From the NCBI GenBank assembly GCA_964028335.1, contig OZ034804.1, positions 66,141,205-66,205,204 on the forward strand: a DNA stretch of 64,000 bases, written 5' to 3'. Position numbers and translations under genes: made by a program. Shown in pieces: positions 10,891 to 22,130 of this stretch; position 1 is the stretch's first letter; every line of letters begins with the position of its first letter. Source of the stretch: Altica lythri. Lineage: Eukaryota > Arthropoda > Insecta > Coleoptera > Chrysomelidae. The notes under the pieces are model-generated. The model searched no databases. It had not been told where the DNA came from and saw only the letters and a program-made list of their open reading frames with translations.

Positions 10891-11440
10891 CGATTGAAAA
10901 ATGAGCATCGCACAAATACTTCTGTTTTAAACTTGGTAAAACATTTACCGAAACTAATCCATTGTTAAAATAAATTTATGGTGATGATTGTTGATCTCTA
11001 GTGGTTTACACGGTTCAAAAAGTGTCGTGAGTCGCTGGAAGATGCCGAAAATGTTGGCCAGTCGAAATTTTTGATTACGCCAAGAACTATCGAAATAAAA
11101 ATAAGTCAAAATCTTTATTGAAATGCATGCAAATGAAATAATTATTTGCAAAGATTCGATCTATTATATTTTGACTGTGAATTTGGACATGAGAAAGTTG
11201 TGTTCAAGGTTTGTTCCTTGATTGACATCATTAAAGAGGCCTAAAAAAGATAAAAAATTTCTGTACAACATTGTGACTGGTGACAAAACGTAGGATACCA
11301 AAAACAAGCTTCAAAGTTTCGCATGGAAGCACCCAAGCGAGCCTAATCCAAAAAAGAGCCATTTGACAAAGTCGAAAGTGAATACAACGTTGATTAGTTT
11401 CTACGATTCGAAGGAAATTATTCACAAAGAAATCGTTCTA
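10891..11440 (+). pseudogene. mariner transposase, N-terminal and first catalytic part
   Basis: Translation with stops gives KYFCFKLGKTFTETN, then IYGDD, SLEDAENVGQSK, ITPRTIE, LDMRKLCSRFVP and FLYNIVTGDKT, then AWKHPSEPNPKKS and LISFYDSKEIIHKE. This is the mariner order: HTH with FCFKLGK, the LEDxxRxGRP linker, LGMRKLCxRWVP, and TGDETW with the first catalytic Asp kept (TGDKT). Several in-frame stops make it dead. The second half with the HDNA and SPD motifs is absent because another element begins at about 11435. Confidence 0.85.
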
Positions 11441-11920
11441 GCGGGCCACAAAAACGCGACTACTTAGTCGCGTGAAAATGTTGACCATTCTACACGAGCG
11501 GGTTTTTTTGCGCCGTTTTGTCGCGAGTGAAACGCGACTCATTCTACACTGCGCGACTAAACAGCGAGTGCAGCTATGGATCCCGTGCAAGTTGTGTCAA
11601 ACATTTCTGCATATGCTAGGAGCCAAAAACACAATCTACGTAGTGCACTGCTGTATGGAGTGTGACAAGTCACTAGTTAGTGGGTTCGGCCGGCCAGACG
11701 CTTGCAAGTCGCGACGTGTAGAATGACACGCGACAAAGTGGCGCGCGACTTTTACGCAACCTCCGCTCCGGCGTAAAAGTCGCACGCTTACCAACGAACG
11801 CGTCCTCACGCGCCACATTATCGCTCGTGTAGAAGGTCCCATTTAAACTCTGTGGGTCTGTTACGTACGCATTTTACTCGCCACTAAGTATTCGCGTTTT
11901 TGTGGTTCGTGTAGAATGGG
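11435..11920. mobile_element. GC-rich element with inverted ends inside the mariner relic
   Basis: CCACAAAAACGCGACTACTTA at 11448 is repeated inverted at about 11885-11906 (TATTCGCGTTTTTGTGG). The motif CATTCTACAC occurs in both orientations at about 11486, 11541, 11718 and 11908, always beside CGCG-rich words such as GCGCGACT. The base composition contrasts sharply with the AT-rich surroundings. The block separates mariner sequence on the left from unrelated sequence on the right. No coding capacity; the two frames covering it are antisense to each other and meaningless. Superfamily unknown. Confidence 0.6.
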
Positions 11921-12395
11921 CTTAAGGCGTTTGCTCTCGCTTATTCGTCGTGTTTGGCCAAAATATCGCGAAAAAGGAAGATGGCATTTTAACTTTATAA
12001 AACCACAAAATATAACACCATTAAATTCTCTGGAATTTGAACGATATAGGTACTAAAGAAAAATGACATTTTCCGATTACTCCCGATTGCCATTTCATGT
12101 GAAGCCAAAAATTTCTCAACGCATTCTCGTAGCTATGGAAAATTACATGCGATGTAATGAAAAAACGAATCCTTAGAAATTAAATGTCGTCAAAAGAAAT
12201 ATATGGAAGACAAGTTAGAGGATTCATAAAATAATGTTAGTAGATATTAATTAAAAAAGAAACTTACCTTTGATGTATCAAAAGATGTGTTCAAACGTGA
12301 AGTTTCCTGAAAAAGAAAGATAATTTTATTATTTATATATCCAGATATCCTTATAATACACATTTTATAAAAATATACATTATAAATTATCCTAG
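11921..12395. other. Unassigned AT-rich stretch
   Basis: No mariner 3' half, RNA gene or repeat seen. A phrase resembling a splice donor (cttacctttgatg on the plus strand, so minus-strand GTAAG) is present at about 12265, but no frame supports it. Confidence 0.3.
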
Positions 12396-13217
12396 CAGCA
12401 TTTTTTGCTGACGACATGGCATTTCTAACATCAGATGCAGATCCTGACACAGCTTCCAGAAAACTACAAAATCAGTTGCAATTGGTACAAACTTGGCTTA
12501 AACGTTGGAAAATCAAAGTGAATGCTGACAAATCCACACAAGTTACATTTACTACAAGGCGACAGCTCTGTCCTCAAGTCTACATTAACAATGAACCAAT
12601 TCCCCAAAAATCTGAAGTCAAGTACCTAGGACTACATTTAGATCAGAAATTAACCTGGAAAAACCATATTAAAGCCAAGAGAACCTAGCTAAACATAAAG
12701 GTACGGCAAATGAATTGGTTGCTTGGTAGGAAATCACAGTTATCACTATACTTATAATAAAATACTTATATATAAAATAATATTAAAACCCATATGGACA
12801 TACGGAATCGAGCTTTGGGGCTGCAGCAAACCCTCAAACACAAAGATCCTCCAGAACTTCCAGTCTAAAACTATTAGCATGATAGCAGATGCTCCATGGT
12901 ATGTCTCAAACCTAACCCTGCACACCGATCTTGGAATTCCATTCGTCAGAGATGTCATTGACCTTCACGCTAATCGTTCATAAGAAAGAAACTCAGCACA
13001 CGATAGTGAAATCATTAGAGAATTGTACCAACCGCCACTACATGCAAGACGACTTAGTAGGATCTGGCCCGAAGACCTAGGTGATTAGGTAAAGATATGG
13101 AGAACCGTCAGTCGACGGTACCCATTGCAAGCCACAGTTAAATTATAAAATTTGCTTAATACTCTTATGTTTGTAATTGAGTAGATTGTAAATAAATTAT
13201 CTAATAAAAAAAAAATT
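12396..13217 (+). pseudogene. Jockey-like LINE, RT C-terminal end with poly(A) tail
   Basis: Begins inside the RT palm with AFFADDMAFLTSD (FADD motif). KLQNQLQLVQTWLKRWKIKV, NADKSTQVTFT, VKYLGLHLDQKLTWKNHI and the thumb follow, then WTYGIELWGCSKPSN and PPLHARRLSRIWPEDL. This matches the Jockey clade end region. There are stops and frameshifts near 12688 and 12720. The element is 5'-truncated at about 12395 and ends in an A run at 13205-13216, as expected of target-primed reverse transcription. No RNase H. Confidence 0.85.
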
Positions 13218-14669
13218 AACGACCTGTTCCTTTGATTTCATTGAAATTACGGATTTAGTAAACTGTATAGTCCAGTAAAATTTAGATTTAAAATGCCACT
13301 CAAAAAGAGCCTGTATTTTTGAATAGTTATTTCCCTTTCAGGAAGTAAAAAAAAAATAAAAATTCTCCAAAATCTCGATTTTGAAAATATGAAAAACAGT
13401 GCCAAACAAAAAATGCAGGTAATAAAATTTTCTATACAAATGTTTTGAATCACTTTTCAAGGATAGGCTCAAGAAATCAAGATAATATATTAGATATCGA
13501 CTGCGCCACCTTCCGGTGGCGTCATAGTACTTAATTAAGTAGTAATTAAATATATGAGATATTAAAAATCGAGATAAATTAACTAAAAAAAAATCTTAAA
13601 AATCTGAAAAAGATAGTTTCTTTAAACTTGTCTAAACTAAAATTCTATGAAACAATAAAATTTTCATTTGAAGAATGCGTTGTTGTAAACAATTTAATTG
13701 GCATATTTTACACTAATTAGATCTAATTAAAAAAAAAATACAATACAATACAATTAATGAAAATCAATAAATAGATGAAATTGTTTATTGCAGATTACAA
13801 TTATCAAATGTTGTACAACGTCTCATTAGTGTTATACTTAATAACGAACTGATGTTACTATCAATTACTTGTTTGTTTCCTTAATTACATTTAAACACCG
13901 TCTATTATCATCACATTTACAGTAGCTATACTCTCGAAGACTAATTAATGGGAAGTTTGTTATTTGTTAAGGTAAATAGATTTAATTGGGATGTATTTGA
14001 CCACCCATATTGTACCTGGTAATAGCTGCCTTAATAGATTTGGAAGAAAGGGAATTGGATTTTAAAGTAACACTGAAAATAAAAGATTAATGCAAAGGAT
14101 GTCTTATAATTAAACCAAAACATTAAATGGAAAAATTAAACTTTTAAATTTCTACTACGCTCATCGGTTGATACTATTTCTGTTTGTATTTGTTGGATTG
14201 AATAAACTACGAGAACAAACACGATTAATGTTTTAATATATTATTTTATGAAAGTAAATAAATTATTTACCACGACCTATACAAATAGGTATATAAATAG
14301 TTTAAATTTATATATTTAACAATTATTTATTTCCGGATGGACACAAGGTTGGTTAACAAAATTTACGCAGTAAAGATACAGTGCTTCAATTACCAAATAG
14401 TAATTAAATTGTAATGGGTATTGATTGTGTGCTGAATAATATAACAATGTATTTTCATTTGCTGGTCATTAAATTTATATAATACTAAATTTTTAAAATA
14501 CAAAATAGAAATAAAAACCAGAAACTTATAAATAACTGAGACAGACATTATTTTCTTACCTGTTGAAAGTATTTAAATAAAATTAACTTCTTAACCGCTG
14601 TTTAGTTTTCGTTATATTTATTGATGTTGTTTTACAAAGTAGTGACTTTTCAATATCTTGTGAAAATGT
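13218..14669. other. Non-coding AT-rich stretch with one strong hairpin
   Basis: The only structured site is at 13500-13536: GCGCCACC-TTC-CGGTGGCG, followed at once by the palindrome TACTTAATTAAGTA. Related hairpins lie at 40216 and 40290. Nothing else recognised; the remaining sequence is simple AT-rich DNA. Confidence 0.45.
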
Positions 14670-15168
14670 AAATAGTATATTGTAATACAAGTGTTACAAT
14701 GACAGGTTTCGTAGTACGAGTGAAGTTTGTGAAACGAACCGCGAAGCGGTGAGTTTCGCAAAGAACGAGTACTACAAACCGTCATTGTAATTCGAGTGTT
14801 ACATACTATTTTTTATAAGGAACTTTTAAAAATATAAAAAAATAAATAAAATGAGATATTTTCGAAATATTTATTTATGTTGGCAATCTTGACACTTTTG
14901 ACACTTTACAGTTTTAATGATTTTAAATTTGAATATTTGTCAAATTTGTATAAAATATTCCGAATTTAGCAATAAAGCTGATAATGTAGTTATTAATTTA
15001 CTACAACATACTTCTTCATTTACTATCTGAACTCTTTCGTTGACAATCAGTGCAGTGCAACCAATTGTGTAAAACAAAAAGTTACCAAAAACAGTGTTAC
15101 AATGAATCTATTTCGATACTGTTTTTAGTGTCGAAATAGAAACTTTGTGAACGTAAATTATAAAAAAT
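14670..15168. repeat. 499-bp repeat, copy 1
   Basis: Nearly identical to 20408-20905 over its whole length. It begins AAATAGTATATTG. Its first ~150 bp form a palindrome around GAAACGAACCGCGAAGCGGTG with outer arms GTTTCGTAGTACGAG and CGAGTACTACAAAC. It ends ATTATAAAAAAT. The second copy interrupts a transposase reading frame, which shows that the unit is mobile. No coding capacity. The terminal stem-loop and lack of clear inverted ends leave the class open. Confidence 0.7.
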
Positions 15169-15170
15169 CG

Positions 15171-15222
15171 TTTTGTCTGTCTGTCTGTCCGTCCGTCCGT
15201 CCGCCTGTCTGTCTGTAATCAC
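15171..15222. repeat. GTCT/GTCC microsatellite
   Basis: About a dozen tandem tetranucleotides (tctg tctg ... tccg tccg ... tctg), immediately after copy 1 of the 499-bp repeat. Confidence 0.9.
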
Positions 15223-15599
15223 ACCTCTTTTGTTATCACAATGGCTAGACACATAAATGAGATATCAAATTAAAGACGTCATTAAAGGTGAGAATTTTTT
15301 TATGACTTCCGATGATAACTAGAAGAAGAAGGTTGTTTGGGGTAAAAAGAGTAAAGTCCCTTGAATTTTCCCTACCCGATATTAATATTTAGTATTAAAC
15401 ATTGAAATACGATTCATGTTTAGTATATTTCTATTCAAACTTACTATTCTCTTTTGAATGAGTTGTAACTCAGTGAAAGAGTGTTCGCTGCACATGCAGA
15501 AAGTCCTGGATTGAAAAAGCAAAAGTTCAAAGTACCAAACAAGAGCATTCAAAAGTTAATATAAGAAACAAATCAAAATACTCACGGCGATAATGAAGT

Positions 15600-16340
15600 C
15601 TGAAGATTTGAAGTTAATTTAAAACAAAATCATAACTAAACTCGAAACCATCCCACTTATTACGGAAATAAACGACAACGAGCAAACCTTTTCTGTACAC
15701 TTGCCAAATACTTAATGTGACATTCATAAGAAAGTGACCACACAGGTATACAGTTCTCCAGGCCCGAACGAAAAGTGGACAGTACAGAGAAGGCTCTCGG
15801 TGATAAATCTTTACCGTTACGAATAATAAAACCCAAATTCTATAATCCCTTGTTTACCACACAAAATCAAGCTTGGAATCCAATACAACCCACAGATCCT
15901 TAACAGAGTGACACCGTGTGAGAAAATTACCACCAACAGAATAACAAAAATCCAATTCAGCATTTATTCTTGCATAAGTAATACAAGAACATTTACTGAC
16001 ACGTTCTAACTGAGGCGGTTGATATCTGACGAATATGATAACCCTTTTAGATCTCTCTGCAGCAAGTTTGTATCACAAACACTGTATTATAGAGCTTGAT
16101 GTCATTAGCATAAATAAAAAATCTTTAGTTCTAAATGTAAATGTCAAGGTCGTTTAGAAAAAGAACAAATAAAGTGGGCCCAAGATGTGATTCCTGTCGA
16201 ACCCATAAAACGACATAAGTGACCTGTGATTTACTCTGTAAAAAGCCTTTGAGAAATACTGTCAAAAATAATAATTCCAGTTTTGAACTGAAATGGTGTC
16301 GGTTAGAATTTCTAACACTTTAAAAGACACCTGGATGCTG
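15600..16340 (-). pseudogene. Decayed LINE reverse transcriptase
   Basis: On the minus strand VRQESHLGPTLFVLFLNDL is a degenerate GVPQGSHLGPLLF...NDL motif. It is followed by YANDIKLY (from FADDIKLY, one catalytic Asp changed to Asn) and further down by pieces resembling the LEYCSVVWSP...IESVQKRFLRF thumb, in several frames. Many stops and frameshifts; dead. It sits about 60 bp downstream (in its own orientation) of the hammerhead motif at 16392-16443. Confidence 0.65.
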
Positions 16341-16391
16341 CGATATAAAGAGATATAAATATTATTCAACTCATATCAAGGCAAAAACCAA

Positions 16392-16443
16392 ACTACAGAC
16401 ACGTGTTTCGCTCTCATTTGAGCTCATCAGTCATCAGTGTAGT
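16392..16443 (-). ncRNA. Hammerhead ribozyme motif (copy 1)
   Basis: Read on the minus strand: stem I ACTACA, then CTGATGA (present twice in tandem), stem II GCTC-AAATGA-GAGC, GAAA, stem III ACAC/GTGT, the cleavage-site C at 16398, and stem I closing strand TGTAGT. All invariant hammerhead core positions (CUGAUGA, GAAA, UH) are present. Stem III is a bare self-complementary ACACGTGT, the very short stem III known from hammerheads of Penelope-like elements and retrozymes, which work better as dimers. The 7-base duplication of CUGAUGA probably harms activity. Confidence 0.75.
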
Positions 16444-17898
16444 ATAGGTTATGTCTTTTCATGGTTTTCAACAGTGTTTTAACGATTTTTAACGTTTTTT
16501 TCACGATTTATGAATCTTTTCACGATTTTTATGAATCCTTTCAGGTTTTTAACATTTATTTAGGATTTTCGTAAATTGTTCACAATTTTTAGCAGTTTTT
16601 TAAGACTGTTAACAAGTTTTTGAAAATCATATTTTAATACTCATCATTCCATTCTGCCGAAGACAAATCTGTATTATCTAGAAATAGCAGATAACACCAT
16701 CTATCGAGTTTTCCGTAACTAAGAAACGCAAAACTAGTTATCCTGAAAAAAATCCCTAAGGGTGATGATAATGTCACATGTCACATAATGTCTAATGAGG
16801 TAAAGGACCGAATAGGAGAAAATGTTAATGGTGAAAAATATGGTATAAAAGATTGGACGGGCTTGTATCCAAATTTTTGTTTGAGAAAACCAAAAAATGT
16901 AACGATTTGCCGATTTTTAGTAATGAAGATGGCATTTTAAGAAGATCACTGTAAACTTGACCATTTTGTTTAACAATTTTTACTAGATATGATAAAAGTC
17001 ACGATATTTATGATTATGAGTTAAATCTCGCCTGGTGATTGTGGAAAAAAGAATTTCTAAACACCTGGTATAAGGTTTTCAAAACGTATTTTATATATAA
17101 ACTTTGATAGGTTGTTCTTACTATAATGTACTTCCGGAAAACTGACCTCGTTTCCGTTTTAAACATTAAAGATCCCTGCCTATCTGCGTTTTTGTTCGTA
17201 ATAAATTATTTCTATATCCACGAATAAAATATAATTTTGGTTGAAACTCTCAGAATCTGACATTAAAGTTTACGAACATGAGGTTGTAAGTAGGTATCTC
17301 ATAATAATTATTGTCTAGTTACTCAGATATAAACCCAGTAGAATAAGGTAGTATTATTTAAGTTTTCATAGATAATTTATTTGATACGTAAAATGGGTTT
17401 GTTATTTAACCTCAGCACTGTAATAAAGTTTTCACACAAACTTAACTAACTTAAACCATAAATCTAATATAACTTATGTGCCAGTAAATTCACATAAGAG
17501 GTAACAAGATAATGAATGAATCGATTATCGAATCATAAAAAGTTTGCATAAAATCATAATCGTCCACAAAAATTTTACTCGGATACCTTTTTTACGATTA
17601 TATAACAGTTTTATTTTCATTAAAAAGTTTTTATTCCTTTCTTTTTATTACTCTTTTACTTTTGAGGATTAAGTTTCAGACAACTTCAAAGTTTTTATTA
17701 TATACAAACCAAAGGAAGTAAAACTGAATATATTGTTAGGAAACAGATGCTTATTTCTTTTGTAATTTTTGTATAATCCAAATCCGAGTCCAGGATTGGC
17801 TGATCATGTTAGGATTTTGTGTTAATTGTATATAACATTTAAAGCTACATATAGGGTGCAGATTTTTTTAAATCCTCCATCAAATAGTATTATATGGC
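16444..17898. other. Non-coding AT-rich stretch
   Basis: 16470-16630 is a degenerate run of tttttaacgattt and ttttcacgattt phrases. The rest has no recognisable frame, RNA or repeat. Confidence 0.35.
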
Positions 17899-18225
17899 GT
17901 GTTTACATGATGCCAGTAACTGGCGCCAGTCTCACTGGCATGCCAGTGCTTGATTAGGACAGCGCTGAAATGGTACGTTTACAGTTTACGTATCCAGTAG
18001 CTAGCGACAGTCTCACTGGCACCCTAGTTCCTACTTGGTGAAGTTTACCCTTCACATGTACGCCAGTCACTGGAACGCTGTGTTTACACGTGTCTACAAC
18101 CACAGGCGCGGGGTTGGAGGGCACGCGGGCGAGGGCCACTGGCATGAAAAATAGACCAACTTTCTATTCGAGACTGGCACAAGAAAGTGTTTACATGATG
18201 CCAGTACCATGCCAGCGCTATGTGA
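17899..18225. repeat. GC-rich MITE-like block with GTTTACATGATGCCAGT repeats
   Basis: GTGTTTACATGATGCCAGTA occurs at both ends (about 17899 and 18187) in direct orientation. Shorter versions (GTTTACA, CACTGGCA, CGCCAGT) are scattered between in both orientations, around a GC-rich centre at 18095-18140. No coding capacity. Probably a non-autonomous DNA element; its borders are approximate. Confidence 0.5.
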
Positions 18226-18297
18226 CAAAATACGAGGGTTATCTTTTTAGTTTTACATATAGCCATAAAGACAAGAAATATATAGACTTACAGTATT

Positions 18298-19268
18298 TTA
18301 TTGCTTTTCAAAATGTGTTCCACCAAGATCGATGCACTTTTGAATACGTTCAAACCAATTGGTAGAACAGTTATTCCAGTCTTTAGTTGACACTTGCAAA
18401 ATCTCTGTCTTAAAGGCATCGATAGCTTCTTCTGGCGACTGAAATCGCTGTCCATGTATTGAATTTTTGATCTTTGGGAACGTGAAGAAGTTGTTGGGGT
18501 TTAAGTCGGGACTATACGGTGAATGGTCTAACAATTCGATGTTTTGAAGCTTAAAAAACTTGATTGTCTTCTGGGCAGTGTGAGCCCTTGCATTTTCCTG
18601 ACGTTGTCTGTTGTTTAGTCGGAGTTTCCGATAACTTCTGGTAAACAAATGTTTGTATACCAATCGGAAGTAACCGTTCGTCGATCTTTTAAAGTTGTTG
18701 TTGCCACATTACCAGATTTTGACACAAAAGTTGCGAGCATTTTCTTTGACTCACTTCGAGAACGCATCAATTTTGTTGGTTTTTCCTCATCGTGAAACAC
18801 CCACACAGCGGATTGGCGTTTATTTTCCAGTTCGTAGGAGTAAATCCAAGATTCATCGCCACTACCAATACTATAAACGTTTTTTGAGGTTGTTGAACGG
18901 GAAACCAACTTCTTCATGTAGGATTTTTTGAATCGAGGTCTTTAACGGTCATCCTTAAATAGCTGACGAACCGCATCAATGTTTTGCAGTGTGACAGCTA
19001 TTTTGGGTGGACCAAGCCTGGATTCGTAGCCGAGACTGGAATGATCACGTAGAAATTCGCAATACCAGCGGGAAATAGTTGACCGGTGTGGTGCTACATT
19101 CCCAAACACAAAAACCAGTTCAAAGAGACATTGCTGTTGGGATAATCCTCTCCGAAAATTGTAAAAAATTATATTGGTCGAAAATGTTCTCGGCTGAGAT
19201 CCATTATTCAACCGACTTGCTAATTTAAAAAATTCTAAACTGCTATATGCATCCCTCGTAACAAACAT
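18298..19268 (-). pseudogene. mariner transposase, nearly full length, broken
   Basis: Three overlapping frames give the whole protein: FNFRRGLSQQQCLFEL and HRSTISRWYCEF (HTH); SGDESWIYSYELENKRQSA with first catalytic Asp; RTVTSDWYTNICLPEV; ENARAHTAQKT; YSPDLNPNNFFTFPKIK; and the usual C-terminus NWFERIQKCIDLGGTHFEKQ. The second catalytic position, normally HDNA, reads QENA, and the third, normally xPxDF, reads NPNNF, so two of the three acidic residues are altered. At least two frameshifts (about 18630 and 18930) are also present. Terminal inverted repeats are not clear. The family resembles the HaSE4/mori-type mariners of insects. Confidence 0.85.
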
Positions 19269-19800
19269 ATGATGGGCTAAATAAACCTTTTCCTAGGAAA
19301 TTTTTAAACCATTTTCAAACCTCTAACAGAGTTTTTGAAGTCGATAATTACAAATCGGAAGTGAAATGTTAAGAACTAAAAAAGAATGAACGAGATAGCA
19401 AAACCTACTCTTTTACGAATTCGCCATGTTGAATTTGCAAAATCGTAATCAACGACCCCAAAAACTCATTAGTAGTATAGTCCTTCCAATGTCAGGTAAC
19501 TATAGTCAACTCTTTAATCGGGGACAGGAAAATTCGTACCGCTTAGGTATATGCTAGTCCTTACTATGATTTTTGGGTAGTTAATGACACAGGTAAACTC
19601 GTACCGGGATGTACTTATAATGTACTTTTAATGACCCGGGTAAACTGGTACCGACAAATAATTTGTAATATTCACCCTCATTCAGTGTGAAGACACAGTT
19701 AGATAAGTTTCGACTAATTTCGGTACTTTAAAGTTTAAAGCATGAAGAAGTTGTTATGGATCTTAAATTTATTGCAAGTAGTCGCGGAAAAACTATGTTA

Positions 19801-20087
19801 TACCGGAGTACCGGAGCCGCTGAAAAGATGGAATCGAAGGACGCGTGATCAGCGCGTGATCAGTGACTGGACGACGTAATAGTACTACGCCACGCCTTCG
19901 AAATTGAAATAATGAAGAACGGTTTACACTGTACTCATACCAGAGATAATATAAACTATAGACATCGAGGTTGGGTACTTTTTTGTTGAGTGGTGTAAAT
20001 CGGACTTGTGACGTTGGTTGGGGAGAATAATATTTAAACAGTGCGTGCCGTTCACGTGATCATTCCATCTTTTCAGCGGCTACGGTA
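19801..20087. mobile_element. 287-bp MITE with TA target duplication
   Basis: Ends TACCGGAG...CCGCTGAAAAGATGGAAT on the left and its inverse ATTCCATCTTTTCAGCGG.TACGGTA on the right, flanked by TA (19799-19800 and 20088-20089). Removing the element and one TA joins the transposase codons ATG TTA to GTT GCA AAT in frame, which proves the borders. TA duplication suggests the Tc1/mariner group as the enzyme source. Confidence 0.85.
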
Positions 20088-20407
20088 TAGTTGCAAATAA
20101 CTACAAATATAACCTAAAAAAAGAATTAAAAACTAGTGGTGAACACGTTTGGATCTGCATCAATCGCAAATGTAAATCAACCATTTACACTCTTGGACCA
20201 TTTGATAAAGATGTAGTGATAAATAAGTGTGATTTAGAACATTGTCATGAAGCAAAGTTAGATGCCCTCAATAGACAAATAGTTAGTGCATCCTGTAAAA
20301 GAAAAGCTGTCGACGATATTGCGGAAAAACCTTCAAAAATTATTCACCAAGTTCTTCAAGAAGCTCTACCGCCAACATTCAGTACAGCCGACATGGATCT
20401 TGTAAGG

Positions 20408-20905
20408 AAATAGTATATTGTAATACAAGTGTTAGGTACAATGACAGAGGTTTCGTAGTACGAGTTCAGTTTGTGAAACGAACCGCGAAGCGGTGAGTTT
20501 CGCAAAGAACGAGTACTACAAACCGTCATTGTAATTCGAGTGTTACATACTATTTTTTATAATGAACTTTAAAAAGTATAAAAAAAAATGAGAGTTTTTA
20601 GAAATATTTATTTATATTGGCAATCTTGACAGTTTTGACACTTGTCAGTTTTAATTATTTTAAATTAGAATGTTTGTCAAATTTGTATAAAATATTCCGA
20701 ATTTAGCAATAACGCTGATAATGTAGTTAATAATTTACTAAAACATACTTCTTGATTTACTACCTGAACTCTTTCGTTGAAAATCAGTGCAGTGCAACCA
20801 ATTGTGTAAAACAAAAAGTTACCAAAAACAGTGTTACAATGAACCTATTTCGATACTGTTTTTAGTGTCGAAAAAGAAACTTTGTGAACGTGAATTATAA
20901 AAAAT
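20408..20905. repeat. 499-bp repeat, copy 2, inside the MULE transposase
   Basis: Same unit as 14670-15168, starting AAATAGTATATTG with the same GAAACGAACCGCGAAGCGGT palindrome and ending ATTATAAAAAAT. It splits the transposase between MDLVRK and IEDVHAAVSK. Small differences (for example GTTAGGTACAATGACAGAGG against GTTACAATGACAGG) show the two copies have diverged a little. Confidence 0.75.
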
Positions 20906-22130
20906 ATAGAGGACGTCCATGCCGCAGTAAGTAAGGTCAATGTAGAAACAAGTAAAGGTGAACCTTTTCTCTTCATAAATAGTAGAAGTGACAATATTAT
21001 TGTATTTTCATGTGAAACTAATGTACGCATTGCTGGAATTTCAAACAGAATTTACCTTGACGGAACATTCGATTATTGCACCCAACACTTTCTTCAATTA
21101 TTCACTATCCATGGGTTTATCAACGGCCATAATATACCAATTTTTTTTGGTTATTGCCAAACAAGCAATCTCAGCTCAGTGTTATGTAAAACTTTTTAAG
21201 TTGATAAAAAATGAGTGTTTAAGATACAATGTTATATTTACGGTTAACGAAATTGTCGTGGATTTCGAGCGAAGCATTCATAAAGCGGCGGAAGAAGTAT
21301 GGCCTCGTGCTCAGATAATTGGCTGCCGATTCCACCTCAGTCAATCCTGGTACCGAAAAATTCAAGAATGTAATTTAACTAAAGAATACCAAGATAAGTC
21401 AAATGAACTTGGAAAATGGTTGCGTACCACTTTCGCACTAAGTTATTTAGATCCTAGCGAAGTAGGTGATGCCTTGGCCCTAGAATTCATGCCAAATGAT
21501 GAAAGGGTTATTAAGTACGCAGACTATTTAACAGACAATTACATTTCTGAAGAATCATTGTTTCCTCCCTCAATTTGGGCAAAATTATCAGCATGTATCA
21601 CACGTGCAACAAATGCATGCAAATCTTTTCATAGACAGTTTAGTGATTCGATTTATAAGGCTCATCCAAACTTGTTTGTATTTATTGAGAAACTGAAGGA
21701 GTTTCAGATCGATACGTATATAAAAATTCAAAGTGTTAAATCTAAAGCCAAAATTCATAACCACAAGGTAAAAAACCGCAAAATATTTATTGAAAATATC
21801 ATAAAAAAGTACCAAGGTAAAGAAATAACAAGGCTGCATTTCTTAAAATGTATTTCATTTCATATAGCTCCTAATTGTATATAGTATATTTGCTTTTCTA
21901 TATTGTTATTCAAAATTAAAAAAAAAATGATTATTAAGTATATTTTGTCTTTCAATATTTCTTCACACCTGACATTATAGTTTACTTTTACCTTATACCT
22001 GTGCAGAAGGAGACCCGGAACGAAATTTCCTATCAGATTAAAGGGGTCAATGTGTCTTCGGTACGAATTTACCGGTAGGATTAGCACTTTTATTGCCGTC
22101 GGTACGAAAATACCAACAACCCTTTAATCG

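Larger units (their letters stand above)
19756..21884 (+). pseudogene. FLYWCH zinc-finger MULE transposase
   Basis: Begins ATG at 19756 (MDLKFIASSRGKTML). After the first insertion it continues NNYKYNLKKELK, then GEHVWICINRKCKSTIY and KCDLEHCHEAK: the W-x-C...C-K...H-x-H zinc-binding pattern of a FLYWCH domain, which binds the element ends. After the second insertion comes the MULE catalytic core: IYLDGTFDYCTQHFLQLFTI (first Asp), then VVDFERSIHKAAEE (second Asp) and IIGCRFHLSQSWYRKI (C-x2-H signature). A frameshift near 21190-21200 separates the DGTF part from the VDFE part. The C-terminal 170 residues are in one frame to 21884. Clearly dead, but all domains are traceable. Confidence 0.85.
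19521..22121 (+). mobile_element. Complete Mutator-like element with FLYWCH transposase and 9-bp target duplication
   Basis: CTTTAATCG flanks both sides (19512-19520 and 22122-22130). Both ends begin GGG and reach TCGTACCG. Subterminal copies of GGTAAAYTCGTACCG point outward at 19527, 19592 and 19639 on the left, and inverted at 22100, 22059 and (weaker) about 22016 on the right. Such iterated motifs suit transposase binding sites. The interior holds a FLYWCH/MULE pseudogene and two younger insertions (19801-20087 and 20408-20905). Target length 9 bp fits the Mutator superfamily. Confidence 0.85.

Noticed and set aside
18084..18365. Frames in the GC-rich block as coding
   Set aside because: They follow the repeated GTTTACATGATGCCAGT words and change with strand; a repeat, not a gene.
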